A DNA stretch of 64,000 nt, taken from positions 124,001 through 188,000 of the forward strand of contig RQTK01000535.1 in NCBI GenBank assembly GCA_003991915.1, in the 5' to 3' direction. Every line of letters starts with the position of its first letter. Position 1 is the stretch's first letter. A program made the position numbers and the translations under genes. The DNA comes from Elysia chlorotica. Taxonomy: Eukaryota; Mollusca; Gastropoda; Plakobranchidae. Below are positions 1 through 12,599 of this stretch, piece by piece. The notes under the pieces are model-generated. The model ran no database searches. It saw only the letters and a list, made by a program, of their open reading frames with translations, and had not been told where the DNA came from.

Positions 1-540
1 GAGACAGACGAGTCTGAGCCTGAGACATCAGGCCGCACCTAGTATGTGCCACTAGGTTCAGGCAGACTCACTGGTGGTCAGCGGATCAGTTTCTTCTGTT
101 TTGAAGCCTGCAAACACGAATATAACATACACTACACCCACACTACGGAACTAAGTCGCACATACACATAAGAGACCTTGCGATATACACAGTGGTAACA
201 AGACATAAACACGCCTCTTAGCCATGGGATTTTCCGATTGCTTACTGGCTCCCTAAGTCTGGGATAGATCTATGATTGGACGCTCGTGTAGTTGCCCCTA
301 ATATCGTCTTCGTTTTCGCCCCATTGCAAGGCCTGCAATAACATAGACACACCCACACATACTAAGTCGCCCATACACACAAACATGGAGCAGACGAAAG
401 CCATAATTAACGGCCTCTCGCCGTCCTCGGTTGACCGACACAGATCAGAGTCAGACCAGCTGGACAGTGGACTGCGCTCGGCAGACCTGTCTGGACAGAC
501 GGTCACAGGGGTTCTCACGCTTTCAATAGTCTAACTACGT
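1..540. other. Noncoding, internally duplicated CA-rich sequence
   Basis: The blocks ACACCCACAC...ACTAAGTCGC...ACATACACA occur twice (about 125-172 and 341-388). A related TCGTCTT-GTTTTCGC-GCAAGGCCT piece occurs at 303-335 and again at 14610-14648. No gene is evident, although both strands have short frames. Confidence 0.5.
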
Positions 541-1056
541 TTGTGTATGCAGTTGTGTGTTAATTAAAAAATTCCTATAAGGTTATTTTTACATTTAAAC
601 AAAGATGGCATTTTACTATGTTTTTAAGGATTATCAACACATGTGAAGAGTAAAAAAAAAAAGAATTATTTGATATTCAAACGCCAACCTCTATCAAATT
701 AAGTGAATTTTTACCTTTTGTCTTTATTTTTGTATATCAACCCGTTAGACATGATTTCGGAACACAGTCACGTTTCTACACAGTATGTACACATGTACTG
801 GATCATGATCAAAATAAGCGTGCTCTTTGCCCTCTGTTGAAATAATTATAAAATAAGGGGGGAAAGTATGTCATTGTCCACTATCTGAGGACTCCTGAAA
901 CCATAAGGGGAGAAAGTGACCCGGAAGGATCAGTCATTTCATTCTTTCTTTTCTCTTCGCTTTCCTGATTAGTGATTACACAGACATAACCGTGGGCGGG
1001 CAGCGGGGTGCTTAGCTTTCTTTTGTTCTGCCAAGTTCATTCGCTTCCATTCTATT

Positions 1057-1058
<2 letters not shown>

Positions 1059-1093
<35 letters not shown>

Positions 1094-1198
1094 CGCTAAG
1101 AGAAGAAAAAGAAGAAGAAGAAGAAGAAGAAGAAGAAGAAGAAGAAGAAGAAGAAGAAGAAGAAGAAGAAGAAGAAGAAGAAGAAGAAGAAGAAGAAA
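1059..1198. repeat. (CT)n tract followed by (GAA)n tract
   Basis: CT runs from 1059 to 1090. After ATTCGCTAAG, a GAA run of about 30 units spans 1101-1198. Adjacent polypyrimidine and polypurine runs could adopt non-B structure. Confidence 0.97.
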
Positions 1199-2600
1199 TT
1201 TTCAACAGGCTTTCTTAGATCTGTAATATTCTCTATAGAGGGAGGGAGAGAATTCTCTCCCTCTCTCCGGGTTTAACGTCTCCTAGGTTCCCCTGGGGGG
1301 CCCTATACGGCGAATCTCTTAGATCCGCTTGATCCTAAACCTTTATAACTGGTCCAACCTATCCATTCGATGTTACAGATTCTTCACTTTCACCATTCTA
1401 CCAAAAGGTGTAACACGGTGAAGGCAATAGAAAATAGGCCTCCAATAAATACAGTAAAAAAAGGCTTTGCCTTGGCAAGGCCACCGGTTTCTTTGTCCTC
1501 AACCTTGTATGGTTCAACGTTGACACATGTATACGAATTTCACAAGGGTACGCAATTCGCAGAGATAAAACGATATTCCCGGATGAATGGAATAAAACCG
1601 TAAAGGCAGTTATGTGCCTGGACGCGTAGTGTTATTAATGTTTACAATAATCCAGAGAAGTGGAAAGGATAGGCCTCAGGTTTACAGCAGATCAGCTGCT
1701 TAAGTCACACTCCCGTCATAGATACATGACTGCACACCTAGTTTTGTTAACTGACGCACGATAAAACATATGAGTCACGCGATTACAATGACAAAAATGA
1801 CAAAGTTCACATGGAATTACTTTCCTATTCAAGGTTTATATTTGGGCTCAAGAGCCTCTTAAAGAGACATTATCCATGGTTTGCCCAAACAAGGTGGGAG
1901 TTTGTAAGGTCTTAAAAACATAAAGTGAATTGATACTTCTGGCCGACCCCCCCCGCCCCCCACAAAAAAAAAATCAAAGGCCCCACCTCCCCCCCCCCCC
2001 CCCCCCCCAAAAAAAAAAAAAAAATGTAACTTGTAAAAGGTTATCACCACAGAAGAGGCGGATAAAGACCGTTATTGTAGATAGAAAGGCGGGAGAGAGA
2101 AAGAGGTAGAGATACCGAGCTAGAGAGGTGGGAGCAACGGAAGGAGAGTCAGAGGGGTGGAATGAGACCATCTTTTTAAAAGCGAAGGAAAGACTTCAAG
2201 CGTAGCCATCGAGTTAGATAACGACATGCGTGAAATAATCAAACAAAAAAGAAAAACAGAAAAGCAAACAAAATAAAGAGCCTGTGAGAAAGTTGTGCTC
2301 TTTCAAAAAAAAAAATGAGAAGAAGAGAAAAACACAAGAACTTATAATAATGTTTTGTCTAAAACCTATAATAATGTTTTGTCTAATGCAGACCTTTTAC
2401 ATAAATCTGTCTTGGGGTGAAATATGATAGCTGTAAAAGCAGCGACAGGTGACACAATAAAAACACTGCATGGCCGGAATGACTATTATAGTCGAAGTGG
2501 ACTGTGTTTGAAGAACGCCATGCGTAGACGAACGGATATCTTCCTTTGTTATAATCATAGTCGACTTGGTAGGTTGTCTGCATGCCTGTCATTCTCTCGG

Positions 2601-2603
<3 letters not shown>

Positions 2604-2657
<54 letters not shown>
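2604..2657. repeat. (CT)n microsatellite
   Basis: A pure dinucleotide run in noncoding sequence. A 25-base direct repeat (TATAATAATGTTTTGTCTAA twice) lies upstream at 2342-2389. Confidence 0.97.
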
Positions 2658-2658
<1 letters not shown>

Positions 2659-2785
2659 TTTCATTCTCTCAATTTTGCTTTTTCTGCCCAGCGATTTTTA
2701 ATTAAAATTCAAACTGTCTTACGTATTGTACTCTGGGTGTTATAAAATATCCTAATTATACAAAATTAAAAGATACCAACAATTA

Positions 2786-2864
2786 TGGAAATTCGAACCT
2801 TGCACCTCCCGGTCTTTACTCGTCAGTCCCGACCACTAACCAACTGAGTTACTGTCGACCCTTT
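2786..2864 (-). mobile_element. tRNA-like SINE head
   Basis: On the minus strand GTAACTCAGTTGGTTAGTGG fits box A and AAGGTTCGAATTTCC fits box B at tRNA-like spacing. Stem pairing is too poor for a working tRNA, and a pyrimidine-rich or AT-rich body surrounds it. Confidence 0.4.
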
Positions 2865-3487
2865 GCTCTGATAATCTCCGATATCCCAGTACATTGTGTT
2901 GCAGGATTGTCTCTGGCTGCGCCACAGCAGGTGCCCACATCCCGGCTGCTGGGGACTCCATTCAGTCGCTCTCTGACATTGACATTCAAAATCCTCAGGC
3001 CCGGAAATTTGGCTCGAGCATTTACAATGTTATCAGTCCATCAGTTCATACTTCATAGGGCACACGGCGATGGTATATTTACACTTCCGTAAACAACAGC
3101 TTGGACAATATGGTCCAAAATAAGAGCAAACAGCACGCAAAGAGGCCAAGCAAACGGGTGGTAGCATTAATAAATTATGCGCATAGCTTTATAACTGAGT
3201 ACATACAATGACATTATGTGCCAAGACCAAAGCAAATGTTTTTGATACTCCTGTGCTCTTGCATTCTACTTTGATAGTGGACTTCGTAGTTCGAACCTTC
3301 AGATAATAGTTTTATCTAGATGCATACAATACTAATGATTATGCCCTCTTTATTTTTTTCTCTTTCTTTTCTTTACGGTAAATTTATTGTACATGGCCAG
3401 GACGACGGTAACTAAAAAATATGGCTATAAAAACAAATCGCTTCCGAGACAATAATAAGAGTACACATGCTTATAATAATAATAATA

Positions 3488-3823
3488 NNNNNNNNNNNNN
3501 NNNNNNNNNNNNNNNNNNNNNNNNNNNNNNNNNNNNNNNNNNNNNNNNNNNNNNNNNNNNNNNNNNNNNNNNNNNNNNNNNNNNNNNNNNNNNNNNNNNN
3601 NNNNNNNNNNNNNNNNNNNNNNNNNNNNNNNNNNNNNNNNNNNNNNNNNNNNNNNNNNNNNNNNNNNNNNNNNNNNNNNNNNNNNNNNNNNNNNNNNNNN
3701 NNNNNNNNNNNNNNNNNNNNNNNNNNNNNNNNNNNNNNNNNNNNNNNNNNNNNNNNNNNNNNNNNNNNNNNNNNNNNNNNNNNNNNNNNNNNNNNNNNNN
3801 NNNNNNNNNNNNNNNNNNNNNNN
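3488..3823. other. Assembly gap of 336 unknown bases
   Basis: A run of N. The left edge ends in an AAT repeat (TAATAATAATAATA), suggesting that a longer microsatellite caused the break. Open frames across it are artefacts. Confidence 1.
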
Positions 3824-6100
3824 CCCTTTCTTCCTTCTACATCCAACAAAACCCATTAATTCCTAAGCCGAACAAAAATCGAAACAGCATACCCATGAAT
3901 AAAAAAATCATATATCATGCTCATCTTTTCCTGGCTTGGCGACCTCAGCATGCTCATATTACATCACTAGATCTATTATAAAATCTGCCTTCGACCCCTC
4001 CACGCCATAGCATTGAGAAGATTTATAAGCTTGGCTCTCTATGCTCAATGAAAGGAGGGGCTTTTACAGTAATCCATTGCTCGTGTCCCCACGTTCGACG
4101 CGACGGGGATGCATGTCTTGGGCAACACACGTGAAACATCATTACGGTAACACACACACGCACACAGTACATACACGCCAGCACGCTCAGTGTACTGAGT
4201 TTAGCACAACACACCAAGCGCTAGGGAGTAGGGAGCACAGGCTCGGATCGATAACTCCCTGATGCCGGACTGGGAATGAATGGTTGGGAGGTGGGGGAGG
4301 AGTGGGACGAAGGCGTGGCATTGAAATAAAAAAAAAATGTGAGGGTGGAGGAGGGTTGCATTTTGAGTAACGCAACGCCAAGCCTGTTAAAACAGATGAT
4401 GGTAATAGCTATTGATAAGACGAACAAAATATAGCCTAGGCCCTACATCTAACTGGTTAACCTGCTCACATTTCGTCCCGAAATGTCGAACATCTAAGTG
4501 CTGCCATCGTTTTCTCCTTTATTCCACTAGCTTTTTGAACCATTCAATTTTTTCTCCATTTATGTATATTAATTTTTTTTTCTATTTTATTGACTTTTCT
4601 TGGTGTTTCCATTATGCTATGCGTACACAGCATTTGTTATCAAATGAAAACTAGTGAACACCTCCCACATAAGGAAATTAAAAAAAAAAGCGTGTCGATT
4701 AATATGCAGTCGTTGTGAAAAACGAGGCACTCCTTGTTAATCGCATGTTGTACTCTAGCATCTAATCTATGTTTGGTCGATGAATGGCAATGTCGACCTT
4801 TTGATAAACTGCCGGATCCTAGCTATTTTCCGAGTCCAATGACGGACATTCCACCTCTCGAATTGATGATTAACATTTTTGGGTGAAATTATGTGAGGTG
4901 AACATTATAGAGGCTCTCGCGGGGAGCGGGGGGGGGGGGTGAGGGGAGACACTCATCGCATGAGTACATGAAAGAGAACTATTTTCACGGCTAGGAATAG
5001 AGCAACAGGAAATGCTAGACAATGCCATGATACTAAGGCAAGACCGTCTAGACCTCTACTGACAACTTTTACAGTACAAGGACTGAAGGCGAGCCCTGAC
5101 CCTCTATCCTAATGACCTACATCAGCCGCAGACACTAGTTATACATGTATTACGTACTAACGCCGTCGTGTTTTTTCCACCTAAACCTCTGTACACATCA
5201 TATTATATAATCTCTGGACCCCCCAGAGCTAAATAATTAAGCTGATACACGTAAACCCATGCAGTGCTAATTAAGTACTACATTACTAGACTCCACAACC
5301 GGTTCATGCAAACTGCACTCACTAGATTCGCCGGTTTAGTTTGTTGATTTATTGACGTTCATCGTTAGCAACTAGGCTATAGCGCAGATGGCTGCTGAGA
5401 CTAATGTCTGAAAAAGTCGATGCTGACATGCAGCGACGGAGCGCATATACCAGGACATCTGTCTCATCCGTGAGATCACACTGTTGAACGGTCCAGTCGG
5501 TGGTTGCACCAGACTACTCTACTGGATGTCGCGTGCTCAACTTTTGAACCATTTCCGAACACAAAATCGATAGCACGGCATTTACGCATATTTTTAGATA
5601 TAGAAAAATACTTCGCACAATTTATGGACCACCTCTAACTATTTCGATGTGTGTTTTCTCTCCAGCATTCAGATTAACATTTTGTTTTAACAGCTTTCAT
5701 GATCGAAGTCAGGCCTTTACAAACTAATTATTACTATTGCATTCTGCATGTGGAATGTTGAATAATTTTTCTGTCGTGCTGATTCCACAGGGGGGCTACT
5801 GTGGGGAAAGGTGTTAAATAGTTACTTTAAAAAATCCTATGAGACGTACGTGCAAATTCTTATAAATAATACGTGAACTTTTACAGTTCCTGTCACGTGT
5901 TTGGATTGGAGGTCAAGCTGTGTCAAAGTGACCTTCCGATACTTTTGGTAATGAATCTGTCTGAAACATGCACACAAAGGCACGTCTCCTGGTTTTATGC
6001 ATGCTACGTAAGAGTAACGAACCGGGGGAGTAACTAGCTGATCTCGCTTTTACAAATCTTGTCTTGAACATTGGGGTTTACAATAATTACATATAATAAA
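3824..6100. other. No gene seen
   Basis: Mixed-composition intergenic sequence with a short CA run (4149-4165), a G run (4927-4941) and a weak SINE remnant. Nothing else was recognised. Confidence 0.5.
5357..5487 (-). mobile_element. Very diverged SINE fragment
   Basis: ACGTTCATCGTTAGCAACTA, GGCTATAGCGCAGATGG and GACTAATGTCTGAAAAAGTC match the order of the distal SINE half seen at 20395. Similarity is weak and the call depends on that ordering. Confidence 0.3.
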
Positions 6101-6109
6101 TTATTAACT

Positions 6110-6640
6110 ATTTGACTTTTTCGCTTTTATCACTGATTCATCTACCTTCTCAAAAAGATTCCTTATATCATGTACGCATATCTGAGGTTGCTCACCTCTT
6201 CATCCTGTATGCTGGTGTTTAGTTTATTAATTTCATCCTCTTTCATTACTGACTGTAAAATAATACTGAAAGAGAACGGATGCAGACTTTTCTATCCACT
6301 TCGATTATTGGAAAAAGTACACTCCATTACATTGCATCGGTTACCTTTTGACTGTTTTAATTATCATCACTTGCGAGATGGTAAGGGGAATTCATCTTTA
6401 TTTTATAGTTCTGCAAAGGCGATCATGGTTTTCACTATCGAAAGCCCGCCATGCAGGTCTTCCGACCTTGCCTCCCTCATTGACTCCATCTACGATTTCC
6501 ATGAGTATTTTGGTCGCCTCCAAGATCAACAGCTCGCCTCCTGTGTCTCCTGATGCCTTGCAGCCAGCGCGCCATTCTGATAATTCGGTTTCAAACCTGT
6601 GTCTCACTCTGCTCAATAAGGTGATCAAGTAAAATGCACT
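6110..6640 (-). pseudogene. Diverged LINE reverse transcriptase relic
   Basis: The minus strand carries ETELSEWRAGCKASGDTGGE, then AFDSENHDRLCRTIK (about 6398-6440). These align in order with the E-x-QAGFR and AFDSV-x-HD-x-LW motifs of LINE polymerases. Further along, DEEVSNLRYAYMI (about 6165-6210) resembles the NLRYADDI catalytic block with the aspartates lost. The plus-strand frames here are shadows of this relic. Confidence 0.5.
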
Positions 6641-6886
6641 GTAACAATAGTGATGATCGTCTAGTAGATGAAGATACTTTGTAATAATTGGGGTTAGCAT
6701 TAAGCATTAATGAAAAAAATACCGTTGCAAATCACATTTTCGTGTACTGTCAATAGAAATATAGTTATGCAATCAATTTTCAACTTACTTCGTTTTCATC
6801 TGTCTAACTCACTCACACACACACACACACACACTCTCCTCCACCGTCTCGACTTTCAGTCTGTCCATATGCCTGCCCTCTTTCTT

Positions 6887-7123
6887 GGGGGGCGCGGTGG
6901 TCGAGGGGTAGAACATCGACTTTCGACGCAAAAGGTCCCGAGTTCGAATCCTGGCTGTTGCGTTCCCTACTGGTTGGGTCGGTGTCTGTATAATGTGACC
7001 GCCCTGTCTCGTGTGTGGCAGCACATAAAATTGTCAGACGTCCTTTCTTGGGACACGTCCACAATATAGCCTATATAAATCTGCTGTTGGACGTTAAACC
7101 AACCCAACAACAACAACAACAAA
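6887..7123 (+). mobile_element. tRNA-derived SINE, full length with 12-base duplication
   Basis: Head GGGGCGCGGTGGTCGAGGGG and box B GAGTTCGAATCC indicate a tRNA-derived polymerase III promoter. The body includes GTTGGGTCGGTGTC, CGTGTGTGGCAGCACATAAA and GTTGGACGTTAAACCAACCC, ending in CAA repeats. GCCCTCTTTCTT flanks it on both sides (6875-6886 and 7124-7135), a perfect target-site duplication. It is the best-preserved member in the window and defines the family used below. The minus-strand open frames here are shadows. Confidence 0.92.
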
Positions 7124-7700
7124 GCCCTCTTTCTTACTCTTTTTAACCGTCTTACTATCTCTTCCCCTAACCGCGTTGCTGCTGTACACACGGTTATATA
7201 ACCGTTTTAGGCCTCTTTATCAAACTAAGAAAAAAAGAATAAAAAAAATCAACAAAAGAACAAAGCCATTATTCAATGATGTGTGTCACAACAACGACCC
7301 ACTAACCCATTAAACTCACGGGACTATTTCCTGGTCCTTCAATTTGAGACTACTAAGAGCGGAATAATATTATCAAAAAGGTAATTATGCTCAGCGTGGA
7401 AACAGGACTGTCTTATCACGCCGCCCAAGTTACCGACTCTGAACTACACGTTCCAATCTGACACGGAAAAAAAAACGTATTTTTAGACCTTTTATTTCAC
7501 TTCTTTGTTGATTATTATGTATAGTTTGGTGACTGGCTAGGTTGGCAAGCCTGGCACTAATGGAGTTGTCCCGTCTTCAAATCATGATCCTTCATCACCC
7601 AGACAGGCCAAAACTGGGATTAACTCCTTTAAATGTCATAAAAACTGGGTTATCTCTTATCATTGTTATGAAACCAAAGTTATCTTATATCACGGGACAA

Positions 7701-7836
7701 ATGTGACTCCTGTCTCAGCCGATCACATTATACTGACACCGACCCAACCAGTAGGGAACGCAACAGCCATGATTCGAACTCAAGACTTTTTTCGTACGAA
7801 GCCAATGTTCTATTCCTGAACCACCACGCCCCCCAC
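7701..7836 (-). mobile_element. SINE of the same family, 3' part missing
   Basis: In reverse orientation it has the head CCACGCCCCCC complement, a box B-like GATTCGAAC and ACCGACCCAACCAGTAGGGA. It stops before the body end GTTGGACGTTAAACC. Confidence 0.8.
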
Positions 7837-8380
7837 AGGGAATCAAGCGGTTTAAACTGACTAGTTATATACTTATTATCATTTCTTCTCATCTTCCTCC
7901 AGCTCTTTTGTTGCTCTCCGTTGTGTCTTGTTTTGACATTCTCTTTTCTTTTTTTTTCCAGTGTTTCTTTTCTTATATAATCTCCCTTTTACTTCTCTCT
8001 CTTTCTCTCTCTCTCTCTTTCTCTCTCTCTCACTTTCTCTCTCTCAACTGTCTTCCAAACCCTCTTTCTGTTAATAGGCCTTATAACATGTTTACTATTC
8101 CTGCATTTAGTACCGCTCAATGCGAGCAGTGGTTTCATAATTTCTAAAATTAGTATGTACACCTGAATGTTCACGCCAAACTAGTTAGATAATCTCAACA
8201 CAGCTAGAGGCAGCTTCAACATTCTCTTGTACGCCCGTGCAATAACACATGAACAAGATGGACAGTGACAAAACTTCAAATGCATAAGTTTAATCCATAA
8301 AAATTGATGTTTGCAGCGAAAACAGGACACAAACTTTTTGAAAAGAGACTTCTAGAGAAAACGTTATCCAGAAATTAAAT

Positions 8381-8395
8381 TCTCTCTCTCCCTCT

Positions 8396-8448
<53 letters not shown>
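8381..8448. repeat. (CT)n microsatellite
   Basis: Dinucleotide run with a short CCCTCTACTT interruption near 8391. A shorter imperfect CT run is at 7995-8045. Confidence 0.95.
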
Positions 8449-8449
<1 letters not shown>

Positions 8450-8537
8450 TCTTGCAACTGTCAACTGTCTCCACTGCGGTTGGGGGTGATGGCGAACTAG
8501 CTCTTCAATAGAATACAAACATACAAATAATAATACA

Positions 8538-8735
8538 AACGTCTGACAATTTTATGTGAAGCCAACAACAAGACAGTACGGGGAGACGTGGGTCACATTA
8601 GACTGTCAACAAAGCAAGCAGTAGAGGACGAAATTGGCCAATAAACTTTTGACCGATCGTGGGCTTCAAACCGGGGACCTCCCGATTGAGAGACCAACGC
8701 AACGCTTTACAGCTTGAGCCAGGTCGTCGTCGTTC
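8538..8735 (-). mobile_element. Diverged SINE of the same family
   Basis: Retains ACGTCTGACAATTTTATGTG, a GGGCTTCAAACCGGGGACCTC box B region and GACCAACGC in order, but the middle (GAAATTGGCCAATAAAC) differs from the type copy. It is probably an older subfamily, like the copy at 19174. Confidence 0.6.
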
Positions 8736-9325
8736 ACACAGTGTAGTTTCAAAGATGGTTTCCCATTTCCCAGGGACTTCTGATCAGAAACCACACGTTG
8801 CATGAACTTAACTAGCTTGTCCGACGATCTTCTCTCATAAAAATTATATTATTACAAGAATTCACACTCAATAAACAGAGACTGTGTTTAGTGTCAGACT
8901 CTTTGACGGACATGTCACCTTTATCTGTATGGTTGAGGGAACTCAGACGTCTGTTGACGCAGGGTAATTAATTAGGACATGTACGTCATTGATTTCCGCT
9001 TGGCAGTGATTATTGGTAGAAATGTAGAGCGAAGTTCGAGTTTTGGAAAACTATACTTAATATGGAAAGTTTGGTTTGTTATTTTGTTTGTTTTTTCAGT
9101 GCGTTCCTGGCAAGCGTAAATTTGTCTGATAAGATTGTCAAAGAGACTTGTACATAGAACCTAAGTCAAGGACTATCTATGTAAAGGTACATCTTACATT
9201 TTGCATATTGAAGAAAATATGTTCAGAAGTGTTACGTATTCATGAGTTTCTTTTAAAACCAGGAAGTATAACACCTAGTTGAAATTAAGTAGATATTTAC
9301 ATTGCACGAGGATAAGAGACCTAAT

Positions 9326-9571
9326 TTGTTTGTTTTGTTTGTTGCTAAGCGTCCAACGTGAACATTATATAGGCTATATTGTGGACGGACCCCAAGACTG
9401 ATGTATGACAATTTTATGTGCTGCCACACACGAGACAAGGCGGGGATACCATGACTCCTTTCGTAGCCGGTTACATTAAAATATTTACACCGACCCAACC
9501 AGTAGAGGTGAAATCGCCAGGGCTGGAACCACGGACCGGATGTTCTACCCTAGGGCTACTGCGACCCCCAG
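9326..9571 (-). mobile_element. SINE of the same family, nearly full length
   Basis: Runs from a TTTGTTTG tail through GCGTCCAACGTGAACATTAT, GGCTATATTGTGGACGGACC, ACACCGACCCAACCAGTAG, GGCTGGAACCACGGACC and a GCGACCCCCA head complement. A short insert follows ACATTA near 9477. Confidence 0.85.
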
Positions 9572-10749
9572 AGTATCAGAGATTATGTGGACGAAATGGT
9601 GATGGAGCAAAACCCGTTTATGCAAAACTCGTTAAAACCTTCTTTTGTTGGTTGTGAAAATCCAACACCTCAAATCTAATACACTGTTTTGCAAGCGCGA
9701 AGAACCAAGCGCATATTCAGCAAGCGCTCTGTGTACAAGTGATGCATGCTCTGTTTCAAAAGGCGCGAGCAGAGTATAGTCACATTGCAGCTTCTAATCT
9801 CAAATCCCAAATCGTCAGACTGTGTATTACTCAGTGCTTAGCTCTCTTTTTTTGTAAGGGTTTGGGTGAACCTCACGTGATTGGGAGGTGAGAGACTGGA
9901 GACTCCACCCTATCGCAGTCAATGCACTTCTTTATAACCAAATATGGCGCTCTCCAACACTTGTCACGTGGGAAAAAAAGGAAAGGGACCTCACTCTGCA
10001 CTGAACCTTTAATCTCGTTCATCTACTGGAAAATGCCTGCGTCATTGAGGACCAAGTGTGGGCGATGCCTCAGGCGTTGTCTGATTGGAAAGAAATCATG
10101 GAACTTTGTCAAGGTCAGTGACATGGTGACACGTGAGTGTGATTTTCAAACTGTGGCATATTTTCCTAACCGTCTCGTTATGTTATTTTTTCCAATTTGA
10201 TGATAAGTTGGTAATAAATTGCATAAAACATAATTTCTCAAAACTTCATTTACAAATGTAGAAACGTTACAGTATTAAACGACAGTATAAAATAGAAAAT
10301 GAAAGTAAGGCCATCAGCGCCGGGTATCGCCGACTGTCTATCGAATAGCAGATCTCGCACTAACGTTGAAGCTTTTGTCTCAATAAGGCCAACTTCCGCT
10401 CAGTTCTAGACAAATCACCGTTGTCCCCAAGATTCAACTGGCCGGAAATTGTCTGTCAACGTCTCGTTGAGATAATATACATTGGCTAGCACTAAGGGTC
10501 GACATCGTGTCAGTACAGCACAGCACACAAAGACGGAGCGATCGCTAAATTTAGGTTTGGCTGTTCAGCGAGTTGCTTGATTTTGCATCCATTTGAACTG
10601 TCCCTCTCCTTAATGTATTTTTCGCCTGTTAAGCATAGATTCGAAAATGCTGCCCCGCCATTTTTCTATTGTATTATCGTCACCTATTTTATTTTTTGTA
10701 TGGGTGGATATTCCCCCCTGCAGGATCTCGCTCATTGATCTGTCTGGCC

Positions 10750-10954
10750 ATTGCACTCTATCAGTGCAATGCATAGAATTCAAGGACATCATTGCACTCT
10801 ATCAGTGCAATCCATGGAATTCAAGGACATAATTGCACTCTACCAGTGCAATCCATGGAATTCAAGGACATAATTGCACTCTATCAGTGCAATCCATGGA
10901 ATTCAAGGACATCATTGCACTCTATCAGTGCAATGCATGGAATTCAAGGACATG
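10750..10954. repeat. Five tandem 41-base units, each with a small hairpin
   Basis: Each unit is ATTGCACT-CTATC-AGTGCAAT followed by a 20-base spacer with GAATTCAAGGACAT. The 8-base arms pair perfectly around a 5-base loop. The units differ at only a few positions (CTACC in unit 3, GCATAG or CCATGG in the spacer). The open frames across it are by-products of the repeat. Confidence 0.97.
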
Positions 10955-11792
10955 ACACCATTGACGTCACTTGAGTCTCGGGCTACACATAGTTTTTTTT
11001 TAATCAAATCCTAACCTCAGAGTATGTTTTATCAGGATTAGTTTTACGTTACAAGTGATATTTAAAGGAAGAAATTCTATACAAATACAATAGTGTTCAT
11101 ACACTAAAAGAGTGGGGCCCTAGCTGATGATCGAACACTCGAGTTAGGAATCGTTAATTCAACACTGTGCCAATATACATTTCTAAATTATTGATATTTT
11201 GTTCCTTCTCTAAGTGATTGAAAGTGTGTTGGGAATATAATACGTTTTACAGCACACATTCAGTTCAATTTTGCATACTGGTATGCATTGTCAATCATGA
11301 GTGGAAAACACCACAATAATTCGCTGTATACTATTCGCACCACAAGTAACAAACCTGAGGATTATGCGCATGAAAACAGATGGCGCACTTTTAAACTCAC
11401 AAAAACATTGAAAACAAAGCATGAGAAAACAACGTCCCGGAGAATACTCCTTACGATTATTAAATACCTAAATTACCAAAAAGTATACATTTCACAGTTA
11501 AAATAGACTTAATATATTAATATCACAAGTAAAAATGGACAATGTGTAGTTCAGAAGGAAAATTTGGGAAGCTGCCGAGGTGTCCTGGTGACTGGTGAGA
11601 GACTCAGAAACTAAGATATGGAATGTTACAAATTAAGTAACTCTGGTGTGTTGCTGTCATTCACTCGGATGTGAACAGTTTGTGTGTGCGCGTGGGAGGG
11701 GGGGATGGCTGGATAAAGTACAAGAGCGTTTGTCTCCCAATCGTTATATCACTGATATTTTTCTAAACCACGACCGTTATCATCCTCTAGAG

Positions 11793-11957
11793 GTTGGGAC
11801 GGTGTCAGTATAATGTGACTGGTTAATACAGGGGATATGATATCCCCGTCCTATCTTTGTGTGGCAACACGGCACATTGACAGGCGTCGTTCTTGAAAGT
11901 CTCCCACAACGTAGCCTTTATATTGGACGCTAACATCAAACTCGAACTCAAATGTTA
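11793..11957 (+). mobile_element. SINE body fragment of the same family
   Basis: GGTTGGGACGGTGTCAGTAT, a CCCCGTCCTATCTTTGTGTG segment and ACGTAGCCTTTATATTGGAC match the body. The tRNA-like head is missing (5' truncated). Confidence 0.75.
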
Positions 11958-12599
11958 GCATCTGTCAAAATGGCGAAAGGGTTCGCCAAGCTGTCTTTGA
12001 ACTTCCGGTGCAAATATGTGCCATTGCTCCAGAACTGTTTCTATCATGCGGAATGCAATGAGCATAACATCCGTAGCAAGTATTGAATAGCTATATCTTG
12101 TTTGACCACAGCACTGGACAGTATTTCCTGTTTAAAACTTGTGAAATGGTGGTTCTTCATTGTGCCATATCCTGTCCTTATGGAGAAGATTAGAATCTTA
12201 TCTGTTCTATCTAGGCTATAGCATGAGCCTAAATTTAGTAATATGTTGATGCTGTTGTACTTTCTAAATCATTTCGCTCATGTGATTTTCATTTTCTTGT
12301 AAATAAAATCTGAATTAAACCCCGGATCGTTCGAAGGTTCAACGTTAAAGAGAAACTTTGGGTTCTTAACAAAAAATAGTTTATTGTGATTTGGCACCTA
12401 TTATTCAGTTGTTAATACTGTGTATTAATGTTCAGTTCTCGTGTTAAGTTCAGCAAAAAGAGACAACACTGAACACCCCCTAAAAGCTTTAATTTAGTAT
12501 ACAAGTCCATTCTACTGTGGATATTAGGAACGCAACATGAACGCCGTCTCTCAGCTTTTGAATAAACAGACGTCTTGAAACGCCAGACGACACGGCATA

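Noticed and set aside
3412-3981. Frames of 130-186 residues across the N run
   Set aside because: Unknown bases are read as open; there is no real sequence support.
9922-10200. 92-residue plus-strand frame
   Set aside because: Chance frame in GC-mixed sequence; nothing in it matched a family, and no gene signals flank it.
10750-10954. CRISPR array
   Set aside because: Units are contiguous 41-mers with near-identical spacers, in an animal genome and with no cas genes. The same applies to 17791 and 46086.
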